From: Pseudomonas mandelii
GTDB lineage: Bacteria; Pseudomonadota; Gammaproteobacteria; Pseudomonadales; Pseudomonadaceae
Length of the DNA: 64,000 bases
Assembly: GCF_024138395.1 (NCBI RefSeq)
Contig: NZ_JAMYDU010000009.1
Location: 154,136-218,135 of the forward strand
Direction of reading: 5' to 3'
Shown: positions 1-9,295 of the stretch, piece after piece
How the letters are laid out: each line of letters opens with the position of its first letter
How positions within the stretch are numbered: the first letter of the stretch is position 1
Program-made: the position numbers and the translations under genes
The notes under the pieces: model-generated
Databases searched by the model: none
What the model was told of the DNA's origin: nothing
The model's input: the letters and a program-made list of their open reading frames with translations, nothing else

Positions 1-620
1 TTTTCCGCCAACCAGCTCCCCGCTGTAATTGCGCTAAAACCAAAGGAGTAAGTCGCCTCAGCCATTGCAGACTCAGAACCCACGGCATAAAAATACGGCT
101 CAAAATCCTGTACAAAATAACATTTATGTTTAGTCGTCTGAAAATTCTTGACGTAATAAGCAGTTTGCCAAGAGGTCGCGACGCTATAAAAAGCGGCTGG
201 GACCCCCTCAGTCCCATCATAAACAGGAGCAGCCAAAGGAAAAAACCACTCAGAAATCTGAGACTTGGCTTCAACCAAGTCATACTTGGATTGGCCACCC
301 ACGATTACAATACGACACTCATACCCGAGGCGTTCCAATAAAAAAACAAATCTAAATATATTGAGGTGCCCACCCGAACCACGACCATAAGGAGGAATAA
401 ACCAATTTATTGTTTTATCGTTCACGCCACCATTAAACGTTGAGCCATATGGCCGATCTAGAACGAAATCGTAAAACCCCAGCACGTCGGTCTTCTTGAA
501 GAGCGTAGTGGGGGAGTTTTGAATTGTTGCGTTTGCCTTGCGCAGCAGCGAAAAAAAACCATGCACTTTATAATATGAAAATGCTTGTTTTGCTTTATGC
601 ATAACCATTTGAATATTCAT
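1..620 (-). CDS. WsaF-like rhamnosyltransferase, N-terminal part (cut by window edge)
   Basis: This minus-strand frame opens with ATG at 620 and stays open to base 1, giving about 206 residues. The start has AAGGA six bases upstream and lies 9 bases after the preceding glycosyltransferase stop, so it is the last visible gene of the wzm-wzt operon. Visible landmarks are FIPPYGRGSGGH (residues 74-85) and YFVQDFEPYFYA (168-179), which I recognise from WsaF-type GT4 rhamnosyltransferases that build rhamnan chains. The C-terminal nucleotide-sugar domain is outside the window. Family assignment is from memory of these motifs; donor and linkage cannot be told. Confidence 0.8.
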   Translation of the reverse strand, partial: MNIQMVMHKAKQAFSYYKVHGFFSLLRKANATIQNSPTTLFKKTDVLGFYDFVLDRPYGSTFNGGVNDKTINWFIPPYGRGSGGHLNIFRFVFLLERLGYECRIVIVGGQSKYDLVEAKSQISEWFFPLAAPVYDGTEGVPAAFYSVATSWQTAYYVKNFQTTKHKCYFVQDFEPYFYAVGSESAMAEATYSFGFSAITAGSWLAE

Positions 621-629
621 TTCATATCC

Positions 630-1595
630 TTACTGCGCAAACAGCTTTTTGTCTCTAGAGATTTGTTTTCTTACAAATTTCGGTATTCTTTCTCCGCGGC
701 TACCCAAATAATGCCCTAAAAGGCGCATCAAATTATCAATAACTGCGTGCGCGACCTGAAGCGGAGCCCGCCTCAGCATACCAATACTTCTAGCATACTT
801 AACATCTCTTCGGCTCAACGCCAGAAATGACTTAAACATTGAACTGAAATTCGGACACAAGATGTATCCAAAAAAACGCTTGAATGCATAACTCTCATCA
901 AAGCTTCTTTGCAGTCGTTCAAAGAGAGTATAGTCATGCGAGTGGTACACCGCCCCGGCCTCAGAATAAGCCTTATAGTATCCGGCTTCTATTATAGATT
1001 TTGCCCAAGACTGGTCTTCCGCAAAATCGACATCGGGGTATGGGATCGTTTGCCATACTGATCGTCGCAACAAAGCATTATTATCTGAGAAAAAGTGCAA
1101 GAACTGCCTATAGCCCACATCTTCAGCATAGCGCTTTGAATCTTCCAGATGCACGAGGGGCGCTTCATTAAACCCAATGAAGTGCAACTCTAACTCCCGA
1201 GCAGTAAAAACGGAGGACTGCGGATAAGCAATATGCTTACCAAAGACCCCTGCAATTCTGGCATCGGACTCAGCAATATCAACCAAGCGCTGTAGCCAGT
1301 GATTATCTACAGGCTGTGCGTCATGAGTGATGACAGCGGCATACTCGCCAACCGAGTTAGCAATGGCAAAATTTCGAGAGCGACCATGACCAAACTCATG
1401 AGCCGGGATTTCGATTAACTTCACGTTAGCCTTGCTCTTGACAAATTCGACCGTCCCATCCTTGGATCCGGAATCTATAACAACCACTTCGAATGGCCAA
1501 TCAGTCAACTGACTCAATACAGATTCAAGGACGGGCCTAAAAACCCCACCGGGATTCTTAGTCGGTATTATCACTGAAGCTTTAATATCACTCAT
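630..1595 (-). CDS. GT2 family glycosyltransferase
   Basis: A 321-residue GT-A fold glycosyltransferase. VIIPTKN near residue 9, IDSGSKDGT (40-48), HDAQ (91-94), SDNNA (170-174) and the AEDQSW acceptor motif (192-197) are the usual family-2 landmarks. It probably transfers rhamnose or a related sugar to the growing O-polysaccharide at the inner membrane. The frame extends to a TTG at 1634, but ATG at 1595 has AAAGG six bases upstream and begins directly at the conserved first strand, so it is preferred. It follows the pyruvyltransferase-like gene by 32 bases. Substrate unknown. Confidence 0.85.
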   Translation of the reverse strand: MSDIKASVIIPTKNPGGVFRPVLESVLSQLTDWPFEVVVIDSGSKDGTVEFVKSKANVKLIEIPAHEFGHGRSRNFAIANSVGEYAAVITHDAQPVDNHWLQRLVDIAESDARIAGVFGKHIAYPQSSVFTARELELHFIGFNEAPLVHLEDSKRYAEDVGYRQFLHFFSDNNALLRRSVWQTIPYPDVDFAEDQSWAKSIIEAGYYKAYSEAGAVYHSHDYTLFERLQRSFDESYAFKRFFGYILCPNFSSMFKSFLALSRRDVKYARSIGMLRRAPLQVAHAVIDNLMRLLGHYLGSRGERIPKFVRKQISRDKKLFAQ

Positions 1596-1627
1596 AACAT
1601 GCCTTTCTAGATCCATAATCATCATTA

Positions 1628-3043
1628 CTACCAAGCATTATTTTTTTTAGCCTGCTCAGACAGTAACAACTTTTCTTCCAGCACTCTTATCAAATCATCA
1701 CGATATGTAATCTGGGAGACTGCATTGTTCTTTTCAGCGATCAATAACGCTTCTAAATCTTTAGTCAAGAGATCTCTATAATTAATTTGCTCAGCCGCAT
1801 TATTTTTTTCAGCTTGAAGCTGAGTCTCTAGGCTGGCCAGCTGATCACGAACAATCGATTCACGAGCGCAAGATTTACCGTGAGCCGCTTTATAAAGGCG
1901 GTCAATCTCTATAGAAAACGAAGAAGGATTTTTGCCCTTGCTTTGCAAAAGCTCTTCCAAAAACAACATGATCTTTTTATGCTTTAGCTCAGTCAATACG
2001 GCTTTGTTTGAAGCATCTCTCACGAGAACATCAAAAACCGTATGAATCTGACTTTGAAGCGTTGAAAAATCTTCAAACAGCACGCCATGACCTTCAGCTG
2101 AGAAATACTCCCTTATCTTATGAGAGTACTTACCAACGTAGGAAATATTATTTATCCCGTACGCATTGGAAATAATATTTCCATGTAAGCTAGATCCGAT
2201 AAATCCGGAACTACATGCAAGTACCGATATCTTCTGTTCGAGTGTAATGTCTGGATAGGTGGCTCTACTTACAAATGGGTAACCGGTGACCGCCGCGAGC
2301 TCTCGAAGATACTCGGTATCACCAAGACACCCGCCAATCTCTATCAAGACAAAGGGCTTATCAAGCGCCCTCTCAATCTCTTTTAATACTTTAGCGGTGT
2401 CTTCAACCGCAGCACATACATCAATATGACCCTGAAAGCACAGATACCCAGAGTCATATTCATCGAGCACATCAGCCACTATGGAGTCGCATGTTGTCTT
2501 ATCCAGGACATACGGCAAGGAATGCACAAAGTCGGGAACAATGGCATAACTTATACCCGTATGTTCTTTTAAGAGTTTAGCACTCCTCACATCTCTGATA
2601 GCTGCAGATGCCACTCTTGAAAAACTATTCTTCAAGAATACCGAAAATACATCATCGACATCGTACGGCAGCCCTACTGCCAGTAACGCCAAGCGACGAC
2701 TGTTCGTTTCGGTAGGAGACAAAATTTGTGTAAATGTCAATTTAGGTGAGTCTTCCCCATATGTCTGATATAGAGAATAATCATCATTACGAATTAAATC
2801 ACCACCACCAATTAAAATAAAATCGAATGGTGCAACGGCGTCATCTTCATCCAACTGCGAAATAGGCGCATAAGGCACCTGGTCCGGATACAAATATGCC
2901 ACAGGGCGAGTCGGGCTATAGAAGCAAACATCCACTGCCGCCCTCGAGCCACAAACAAGACGAATCAACCTTCCCGTAATCCAAGGAAACAATAAGTCAC
3001 CCAGATTATCCAAATCAAATGTGCCGATCTGTGCAATTTTCAT
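1628..3043 (-). CDS. Polysaccharide pyruvyltransferase-like protein with C-terminal repeat coiled coil
   Basis: 471 residues. The first ~360 resemble the polysaccharide pyruvyl transferase family: an N-terminal IGTFDLDNLGD stretch, IGGGD (78-82) and the diagnostic GSSLHGN (283-289). Residues ~395-471 are charged and heptad-like. They contain two consecutive 25-residue repeats starting LETQLQAEKNNA (405) and LEALLIAEKNNA (430), then a shortened third (455-471) ending KKNNAW. The start overlaps the wzt stop as ATGA, so the two are translationally coupled. Family knowledge says such enzymes add ketal pyruvate to sugars. A role as chain-end modifier is inference from the position beside Wzt. The gene is AT-rich compared with the core genome. 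Confidence 0.8.
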   Translation of the reverse strand: MKIAQIGTFDLDNLGDLLFPWITGRLIRLVCGSRAAVDVCFYSPTRPVAYLYPDQVPYAPISQLDEDDAVAPFDFILIGGGDLIRNDDYSLYQTYGEDSPKLTFTQILSPTETNSRRLALLAVGLPYDVDDVFSVFLKNSFSRVASAAIRDVRSAKLLKEHTGISYAIVPDFVHSLPYVLDKTTCDSIVADVLDEYDSGYLCFQGHIDVCAAVEDTAKVLKEIERALDKPFVLIEIGGCLGDTEYLRELAAVTGYPFVSRATYPDITLEQKISVLACSSGFIGSSLHGNIISNAYGINNISYVGKYSHKIREYFSAEGHGVLFEDFSTLQSQIHTVFDVLVRDASNKAVLTELKHKKIMLFLEELLQSKGKNPSSFSIEIDRLYKAAHGKSCARESIVRDQLASLETQLQAEKNNAAEQINYRDLLTKDLEALLIAEKNNAVSQITYRDDLIRVLEEKLLLSEQAKKNNAW

Positions 3044-4365
3044 TTAATTAGATACTCAAAATCCACTTTAGAGTTTAAGTCAACCAGTCCGATCACTGTT
3101 TTATCCGCCAATATCGTCAGCTTGGCAGCTTCGTATCTGCGATCAAGCGGCGTACTGACTCCATCAATAAAATCAGACAATCCTAACGATAACGAATACT
3201 CTCCTGGCGCCAAGCTCAGTATCTGCTTAAACGATATGCTCATTACAGTCCCTTTGGGCTGACGCCCGATAGGGCTATTCAGATAATGAGTATTACCGCT
3301 ATACAGCTCAATACCCCGTCGGTCCTTTATATAAAATCCAGATACAGGATTTAATATATCCTTTAGAAATTCGACCTTCAGCCTAATTTCAATACTTTCG
3401 TTATTCTGTATAGCGCCGTCAATCTTATTCCCATCGGCTTTATACAATCCAAAATCAGCAATTACCGCATTCTTCGTACCATATCGGTACTCAGAATCAT
3501 CCTCTAACGATGCCTTTTCCAGCTCCGCTTCCAGCGCGTTGTTCGCCTCGCTTTGCTGAACCATTACCTCCTCTACATCAGCCGTCTCACTTTCGCTATG
3601 GGAGTTTATCTTGATATATTCGTTAACCACCGCCTTAGGGTCTCCGATTTTAATCAGTTCTCCCTTGTGCAGCAAAATGGCCTTATTGCACAATAACTTT
3701 ACTGACGTAACGTCATGTGAAACAAATAATAGCGTTATGCCGGACGCCTTGAGCTGTTTGAGTCGTTCAAAACACTTCTGCTGAAAAAAAACATCCCCAA
3801 CCGCCAGGGCCTCATCAATGATAAGAATCTCGGGGGAGCTGTGAATAGCCACCGAGAAAGCAAGACGAATAAACATGCCGCTTGAATAAGTTTTCACTTG
3901 CTGATCGATATAAGCTTCGATCTCAGAAAAATCAATTATATCAGCAAGCTTGCTGTCAATCTCTTTTTTACTTAACCCTAAAATCGAGCCATTTAAATAA
4001 ATGTTTTCTCTTCCAGTAAAATCGGGGTTAAAGCCCGCCCCCAACTCCAGTAGGGCTGCAATCCGTCCATTTCTAGTAATGCTTCCGGAGGTTGGCGTCA
4101 AAGTGCCGCAAATCATCTGAAGCAATGTTGATTTGCCAGACCCATTCCGGCCGATGATCCCAACCGAATCCCCTTTATTGACTTCGAAGCTCAGTGGATT
4201 CAGCGCCCAGAAATCGCGATAAAAAGTTTTTTTCTTTCCACTAAGCCTAGTGTAGACAAACTGCTTTAGCCGATCCTCAGTCTTAGCATAGACATGATAA
4301 TTTTTCGAAACATTATCAACTATGATGGATGGCACGATAGTATCCAATTGCAGTTCAGAGGACAT
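3040..4365 (-). CDS. wzt: O-antigen ABC transporter ATP-binding protein with C-terminal Wzt domain
   Basis: About 441 residues. The ATPase domain shows Walker A GRNGSGKS near residues 72-79, signature YSSGM near 160 and Walker B ILIIDE near 180. After a linker (~250-290) comes a ~150-residue beta-rich C-terminal domain of the Wzt type, which in E. coli O8/O9a recognises the modified end of the finished glycan. The frame can be read from a TTG at 4371, but ATG at 4365 has AAGG eight bases upstream. It overlaps the wzm stop by 11 bases. With Wzm it would export undecaprenyl-linked polysaccharide from cytoplasm to periplasm. The extra domain implies that a specific chain-end structure is checked. 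Confidence 0.9.
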   Translation of the reverse strand: MSSELQLDTIVPSIIVDNVSKNYHVYAKTEDRLKQFVYTRLSGKKKTFYRDFWALNPLSFEVNKGDSVGIIGRNGSGKSTLLQMICGTLTPTSGSITRNGRIAALLELGAGFNPDFTGRENIYLNGSILGLSKKEIDSKLADIIDFSEIEAYIDQQVKTYSSGMFIRLAFSVAIHSSPEILIIDEALAVGDVFFQQKCFERLKQLKASGITLLFVSHDVTSVKLLCNKAILLHKGELIKIGDPKAVVNEYIKINSHSESETADVEEVMVQQSEANNALEAELEKASLEDDSEYRYGTKNAVIADFGLYKADGNKIDGAIQNNESIEIRLKVEFLKDILNPVSGFYIKDRRGIELYSGNTHYLNSPIGRQPKGTVMSISFKQILSLAPGEYSLSLGLSDFIDGVSTPLDRRYEAAKLTILADKTVIGLVDLNSKVDFEYLIK

Positions 4366-5155
4366 CAGCAAAACCTTTTCGCGCTTTTTGAAATAAGAAA
4401 TAACCTACCGCAAAAACAATCAAGCTCGGCACCAAAGACATCGAATACTGCAACCAGTCTATAGAGCGCCCCTCAACAAGAACCAATCTCGACTGTTCGA
4501 TGATATTTGTCAGTGGGTTCAAGCGCAACCATGTTTGAAATTTTTCAGGCAACGCATTGACGGGATAAAAGATCGGACTCAAGAACATTAGCACGCTGGT
4601 CAGTACCGTCATGATCTGACCGATATCTCTTAAGTACACACCGGCCGCGGACAAAATCCATAGAATCCCGGCAGTAGAAAATATCAATGGCACTAACACA
4701 ACTGGAAACAGCAACGCCGTTATCGGTAACGTCCCCTTCACTATCAGCTGTGCAACCAACAAAACACCACAACTAATCGCTAACTGAAACAGCGATACCC
4801 CTATGGCAATAAACGGCAATATCTCTAGAGGAAATACTATTTTTTTTACATAATTCGTGTTGGATGTAATAATTTGCGGCCCTTTGAGCAGGCACTCTGC
4901 AAAAAACGTATAAATTATCAGGCCAGCAAATAGCATAATGGCGAAATCCGCCTTGCTATCAGGCACCACATTATTCCAGCGAGACTTAAAAACCTCTGAA
5001 AAAACAAATGTATACACACCGAGCATAAAAAGAGGTGTAAAGAACGCCCACCCCAAGCCAACCAATGAATCTTTATACTTAACCTGGACTTCTCTTCGTA
5101 TCATCCCATAGATTAGCTGCCTATGAGTCGAAAACGCCTTAACAATTGCAAGCAT
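4355..5155 (-). CDS. wzm: O-antigen ABC transporter permease
   Basis: 266 residues with six hydrophobic segments and the ABC-2 permease layout: MIRREVQVKYKDSLVGLGWAF near the N-terminus, then LSPIFYP and LNPLTNIIE toward the C-terminus. It is the membrane half of the Wzm-Wzt exporter. It is the first gene of the visible minus-strand operon. Its upstream region (5156-5361) holds only AT-rich spacer and the edge of an IS66 remnant, so the promoter is probably there, though I could not pick convincing -35/-10 boxes. Confidence 0.9.
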   Translation of the reverse strand: MLAIVKAFSTHRQLIYGMIRREVQVKYKDSLVGLGWAFFTPLFMLGVYTFVFSEVFKSRWNNVVPDSKADFAIMLFAGLIIYTFFAECLLKGPQIITSNTNYVKKIVFPLEILPFIAIGVSLFQLAISCGVLLVAQLIVKGTLPITALLFPVVLVPLIFSTAGILWILSAAGVYLRDIGQIMTVLTSVLMFLSPIFYPVNALPEKFQTWLRLNPLTNIIEQSRLVLVEGRSIDWLQYSMSLVPSLIVFAVGYFLFQKARKGFADVL

Positions 5156-5361
5156 AAAACCATACCCCTGTCAAATAAAAACCTGGTGGTGACGGTTTCC
5201 AAACCAGGCCAAACTTAGCGCACACACTGAATTTGCCTTATGCTAAGCGTGAACCTATCACACCTCGCAAAATACAAACCACCTACCTAGCGGTCGTTCA
5301 TTTTCACATTATTTACGTATCCGATCCACAAACCCCGCATACCGCAAGATGGACGCGTCGC

Positions 5362-5553
5362 TTACCTCGGCATCTCTGGTGAGCAGTTCCACGGCAGCAA
5401 CGCTTCAAAGTCCTCAACCGACTGAGCCTGCGGGAGCCACTCCAGTAAGTGGCGTAGCTATGTATAGGGATCCTGGCCGCTGACCTACGTCTCGACCAGG
5501 CTGTAGATCTGCGCGCTGGCGTTGGCACCCGTGGGGGTGTAGCTAAACAGCCA
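5362..5553 (-). pseudogene. IS66-family transposase C-terminus, decayed
   Basis: Reading the minus strand in one frame gives WLFSYTPTGANASAQIYSLVET, stop, VSGQDPYT, stop, LRHLLEWLPQAQ, SVEDFEALLPWN and a natural stop at 5362-5364. This matches the C-terminal end of IS66-type TnpC proteins as I know them. Two in-frame amber codons and the absence of the rest of the gene show it is dead. No tnpA/tnpB or intact terminal repeats are visible. It sits between a glycosyltransferase gene and wzm and probably marks an old insertion or rearrangement in the O-antigen locus. The stretch 5554-5616 may contain more of it but is unreadable. Confidence 0.75.
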
Positions 5554-5616
5554 GTACTGCACCCCGGTGACGACGGGCTCTCACGTGGTCGTACACGAAG
5601 AACGGCGAATGGTTTC

Positions 5617-6585
5617 TCAGATTTTGTTCAGGCATGCGGCAAGAATAAGACTGGCATTACCTTGGGGGGTTTGGCGGTAGATTCCTGACTTTTTCATCAG
5701 GTAAAGCCGACGAAAAAGATGGCTTTGACGAGCTTGCTCGAATCTGTCCAGCGTCAATTTGCTTTCTGGCGCCAGCTTTTGCTTGAAGCTGTTGAGGATA
5801 AGAAGATTTTGATTGCTCCATTCATTGAATCGTCCCGTACACATTTTACCCAGGCGGACCATGCGCTCCTTCAGCCCGGAATTGGCACCTATCAAGTTGC
5901 CGCCGTGCTGTCGGTAGTCAAGGGTTGGCATTGAATCATAGATCACCCTTCCACCACAGCCACTGACCAGCAGGTACGTCAACCAGTCGTGAGCAACGAT
6001 AGTGGCGTCGTCTGCAGTTTCAGCCAGCAAGTCTCTTGCTTGGCTGTTTATGAGCATGGTATTTGCCCCTGCAATGCTTTGGACTAATGCATTACGGAAT
6101 CCGGGGGGAGCCGAAAATAGAGGAGAGAAACCAATGACACATCTGTCAGCAGCAATCAGGCGTGTTCTGGAACAATAAAGGGCCGGGGCCTTTTGTATCA
6201 GCTCCAGTGTGGCAATGCTGCGCTCAAGTTTATCCATGAACCAGATGTCGTCTTGATCGCTGAACGCGAAATAGTCAGCCGAGATAGACTGGTTCTTGAT
6301 CAGGGATAGGAAATTTTTGGCGAACCCCTGTCGAGGCCCATTCACGGTGACGAGGCGATCCTGTCCCAATATTTTTTGATATTCCTTCAGAATCTCCAGT
6401 GTTCCATCGCTAGAACCATCGTCTGATGCATATATCACCCAGTTTTTGTGGGTCTGCCTTGCTAATGACTCGAGTTGTTCGCCAAGGAATGCCGAACCGT
6501 TATAAGTACAGAGCAGGATCGCCACTTTGTCGCCAATTGCTTCTGAGTTAGTGATCACGCTGGAAGACTCTGCGCGGCTGCCCAA
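5617..6585 (-). CDS. GT2 family rhamnosyltransferase-like glycosyltransferase
   Basis: About 322 residues. ILLCTYNG (23-30), ASDDGSSDGT (53-62) and FSDQDDIW (108-115) are the classic GT-A landmarks of O-antigen rhamnosyltransferases. The C-terminus RRLYLMKKSGIYRQT...LNKI looks complete. The first codon offered is TTG at 6585, without a clear ribosome site; GTG at 6558 is an alternative, and an ATG 25 bases further upstream is in another frame. The true start is therefore uncertain, and the gene may have lost its native 5' end. It lies upstream of the IS66 remnant and is no longer tightly linked to the wzm operon. Confidence 0.8.
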   Translation of the reverse strand: MGSRAESSSVITNSEAIGDKVAILLCTYNGSAFLGEQLESLARQTHKNWVIYASDDGSSDGTLEILKEYQKILGQDRLVTVNGPRQGFAKNFLSLIKNQSISADYFAFSDQDDIWFMDKLERSIATLELIQKAPALYCSRTRLIAADRCVIGFSPLFSAPPGFRNALVQSIAGANTMLINSQARDLLAETADDATIVAHDWLTYLLVSGCGGRVIYDSMPTLDYRQHGGNLIGANSGLKERMVRLGKMCTGRFNEWSNQNLLILNSFKQKLAPESKLTLDRFEQARQSHLFRRLYLMKKSGIYRQTPQGNASLILAACLNKI

Positions 6586-7188
6586 GATAGGCGAATGTAG
6601 TGGTGTTCATTTTTCTAATCTCAAACATTACCGAATCGCAAAATCTTACGTTCGTCTAAGCTGCTAGCTCAGGGGCTCAATGGTGGTCATCAAAAATCTA
6701 GTCTAAATACTTTTCATACATTGCCTGAAGTCGGTCGAGGAGCTTTCAGCGCTGAAGGCCTACCTCGGGGTGCCGTCGATCGACTATTTTAGGGGAGATC
6801 CTTCAAAAAGTCTGTCGATGGAGAATCTAATCGCGCCAACGTGATCACGGGGGGCTGGAGACCAACGTTGCAAACCTCTTCAGGAGTGCCTCATACGGGC
6901 AGGCTCAAAATTTCATTAAGCGAGCAATAAGCGAGCAATTGTCATGTCCACACCCTTTTTCTTGCTCCAGCACGTGATCGACGCCATCAGAATCTCTATT
7001 GATCATCTGTCGCCAAGCGTTGCATTCTTTGATAATTCAAGAGGTTTTGGCACTGAGATTACGTTTTTTTGCTTCGGTTTCTGTGATTGTCGCGTTTGAA
7101 GAGATCCTTTTATGTGCCGAAATGGCTCAGGTGCGTACAATAATTACCAGCGTTTAAAGTGAAGGGGGACACTGTGTTCGAGGACGTT
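6586..7188. other. Intergenic stretch with a probable coding remnant
   Basis: Six hundred bases between divergently transcribed gt2 and wbpM. Most is AT-rich with no gene. Bases about 6706-6840 on the plus strand read as a short open stretch containing SVEELSALKAYLGVPSIDYF before a TGA, which looks like a fragment of a lost protein; I do not recognise it. Near 7136-7141 a TACAAT hexamer could be the wbpM -10 box, but no good -35 is found at 16-18 bases. Confidence 0.4.
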
Positions 7189-9183
7189 ATGGATCAACTC
7201 CGGGCTTTTTTAGTGGCCTTACCACGTCGGAAAAAGCGACTGATTCAGGTCGCAACCGACGTTGTCTTGGTGTGGGTCGCGCTTTGGCTAGCTTTCATCG
7301 TCCGCCTCGGCATCGACGACATGTACAACCCGCTGAAGGTCCACCTCTGGCTCTTCGCCTGTGCGCCGGTTGTAGCCATTCCCTTATTTATCCGCTTCGG
7401 TATGTACCGAGCGGTCATGCGCTATTTTGGCAATGATGCCCTAATAGCCATCATTAAGGCTGTCAGCCTGTCTTCGCTGATCCTGGCTGTGGTTGTCTAC
7501 TGGTACAGCAATCACCAAACGGTTGTTCCGCGTTCCATCATCTTCAACTATTGGTGGTTGAGCATGGTGATCATTGGCGGATTGCGTCTGCTAATGCGCC
7601 AGTATTTCATGGGAGATTGGTTCACCGCCGCCCAGCACGTCCCATTTACCAACCGAGATGACGGTTTGACCAAGGTTGCCATTTATGGCGCCGGCGTGGC
7701 CGGCAACCAACTCGTGGCAGCACTTCGCATGGGCCGAGTCATGCGCCCCGTGGCGTTTATCGACGATGATTCGAGTATCGCCGATCGTTCAATTTCGGGC
7801 CTCCAGGTCTACAAACCAAAACACATCCAGCAGATGATCGACGTCACCGGTGCACAGGAAATCCTTCTGGCCTTACCGTCATCTACCCGCGCACGACGTC
7901 GGGAAATTCTCAATCTGCTGGAAGGTTACCCACTTCACGTACGAAGCGTTCCAAACTTCACCGACCTGGCCAGCGGTCGGGTCAAGGTTGAAGACATCCA
8001 GGAAGTGGATATCGCTGACTTGCTGGGCCGTGACGCCGTGCCAGCCCAGGCCGACTTGCTTGAGCGCTGTATCAAAGGCAAGACCGTGATGGTCACTGGC
8101 GCTGGCGGGTCGATCGGTTCTGAGCTATGCCGGCAGATTTTCTCCCTCGGCCCGACCACACTTTTGCTGTTTGAGCACAGTGAGTTCAACCTCTACAGCA
8201 TTCTGTCGGAATTGGAGCAGCGCGGCAGTCGTGAGTCGGTGTCGGTCAAGTTGCTGCCGATTCTCGGTTCCATTCGTCACCCGCACAAATTGCTCGATGT
8301 GATGAAGACCTGGCGCGTGGATACCGTTTATCACGCGGCTGCTTATAAACATGTGCCGATGGTCGAGCACAATATTGCCGAGGGCGTGCTCAACAATGTT
8401 ATTGGCACGTTGAACACTGCTCAGGCTGCCTTGCAGTCGGGTGTGGCCAACTTCGTGCTGATCTCTACCGATAAGGCCGTGCGTCCGACCAACATCATGG
8501 GCAGCACCAAGCGTCTGGCGGAGTTGACCCTTCAGGCCCTCAGTCGTGAAATCGCCCCGGTATTGTTTGGCGACAAAGCCAATGTATCCCGGGTCAACAA
8601 GACCCGTTTCACCATGGTTCGTTTTGGCAATGTGTTGGGGTCGTCCGGTTCGGTGATCCCGCTATTCCACAGTCAAATCAAGTCGGGTGGACCACTGACG
8701 GTCACGCATCCGAAGATCACCCGGTATTTCATGACCATCCCGGAAGCCGCGCAACTGGTGATTCAGGCCGGTTCCATGGGGCAGGGCGGTGATGTGTTCG
8801 TGCTGGACATGGGGGAACCGGTGAAGATCATCGAACTGGCGGAGAAGATGATTCACCTGTCCGGTTTGAGTATCCGCTCGGAGAAGAATCTGCACGGTGA
8901 CATTTCCATTGAGTTCACTGGTTTGCGTCCGGGCGAGAAGCTCTACGAAGAGTTGCTGATTGGGGATAACGTTGCGGCGACGGCGCATCCGATGATCATG
9001 ACCGCCAACGAAGATCATTTGCCCTGGGACGTGCTCAAGGGTCGTTTGACTGAGCTGTTGTTGGCTGTCGAACAGGATGATTACTCCCGGGTGCGCCAGC
9101 TCCTGCGTGAAACGGTCAGCGGTTACACCCCTGATGGAGAGATCGTCGACTGGATTCACCAGCAACGCCGTCTCGAGCCCTGA
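7189..9183 (+). CDS. wbpM: UDP-GlcNAc 4,6-dehydratase / nucleoside-diphosphate sugar epimerase WbpM
   Basis: About 664 residues from ATG 7189, which is preceded by GAGGA; GTG codons at 7159 and 7174 are in frame, and the latter has AGGGGG upstream. Four membrane helices occupy roughly residues 15-130. A first Rossmann domain follows, then the catalytic SDR domain with GAGGSIG (304-310). TDKAV and NIMGSTK follow, where Met437 and Lys441 stand in place of the usual Tyr-x-x-x-Lys pair, a feature known for WbpM. It makes UDP-4-keto-6-deoxy-GlcNAc, precursor of QuiNAc/FucNAc in B-band O-antigen. It lies at the border of the O-antigen locus, as in P. aeruginosa. Confidence 0.93.
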   Translation: MDQLRAFLVALPRRKKRLIQVATDVVLVWVALWLAFIVRLGIDDMYNPLKVHLWLFACAPVVAIPLFIRFGMYRAVMRYFGNDALIAIIKAVSLSSLILAVVVYWYSNHQTVVPRSIIFNYWWLSMVIIGGLRLLMRQYFMGDWFTAAQHVPFTNRDDGLTKVAIYGAGVAGNQLVAALRMGRVMRPVAFIDDDSSIADRSISGLQVYKPKHIQQMIDVTGAQEILLALPSSTRARRREILNLLEGYPLHVRSVPNFTDLASGRVKVEDIQEVDIADLLGRDAVPAQADLLERCIKGKTVMVTGAGGSIGSELCRQIFSLGPTTLLLFEHSEFNLYSILSELEQRGSRESVSVKLLPILGSIRHPHKLLDVMKTWRVDTVYHAAAYKHVPMVEHNIAEGVLNNVIGTLNTAQAALQSGVANFVLISTDKAVRPTNIMGSTKRLAELTLQALSREIAPVLFGDKANVSRVNKTRFTMVRFGNVLGSSGSVIPLFHSQIKSGGPLTVTHPKITRYFMTIPEAAQLVIQAGSMGQGGDVFVLDMGEPVKIIELAEKMIHLSGLSIRSEKNLHGDISIEFTGLRPGEKLYEELLIGDNVAATAHPMIMTANEDHLPWDVLKGRLTELLLAVEQDDYSRVRQLLRETVSGYTPDGEIVDWIHQQRRLEP

Positions 9184-9295
9184 TTGTTTCACATCCTGTA
9201 ACAGACACATTTTTGACAGGCTCCAGACATCGCCTAAGTTTAGGAGGCAGCTTCGGAAAAGCTGCTTTCTCAATCGATGTCATGGAGCTTCATTT

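Noticed and set aside
1628..1660. Possible programmed frameshift at the run of eight A at the end of the pyruvyltransferase-like gene
   Set aside because: The alternative frame stays open for only about 20 codons and shows no continuation of the coiled-coil repeat, so a normal stop is the simpler reading.
5313..5361. Short minus-strand frame over the IS66 remnant (to 5528) as a gene
   Set aside because: It is out of frame with the recognisable transposase residues, which explain the sequence better.
9077..9295. Extended N-terminus for the helix-hairpin-helix protein
   Set aside because: The extra sequence overlaps the 3' end of wbpM in another frame; ATG 9296 has a ribosome site and begins a signal peptide.
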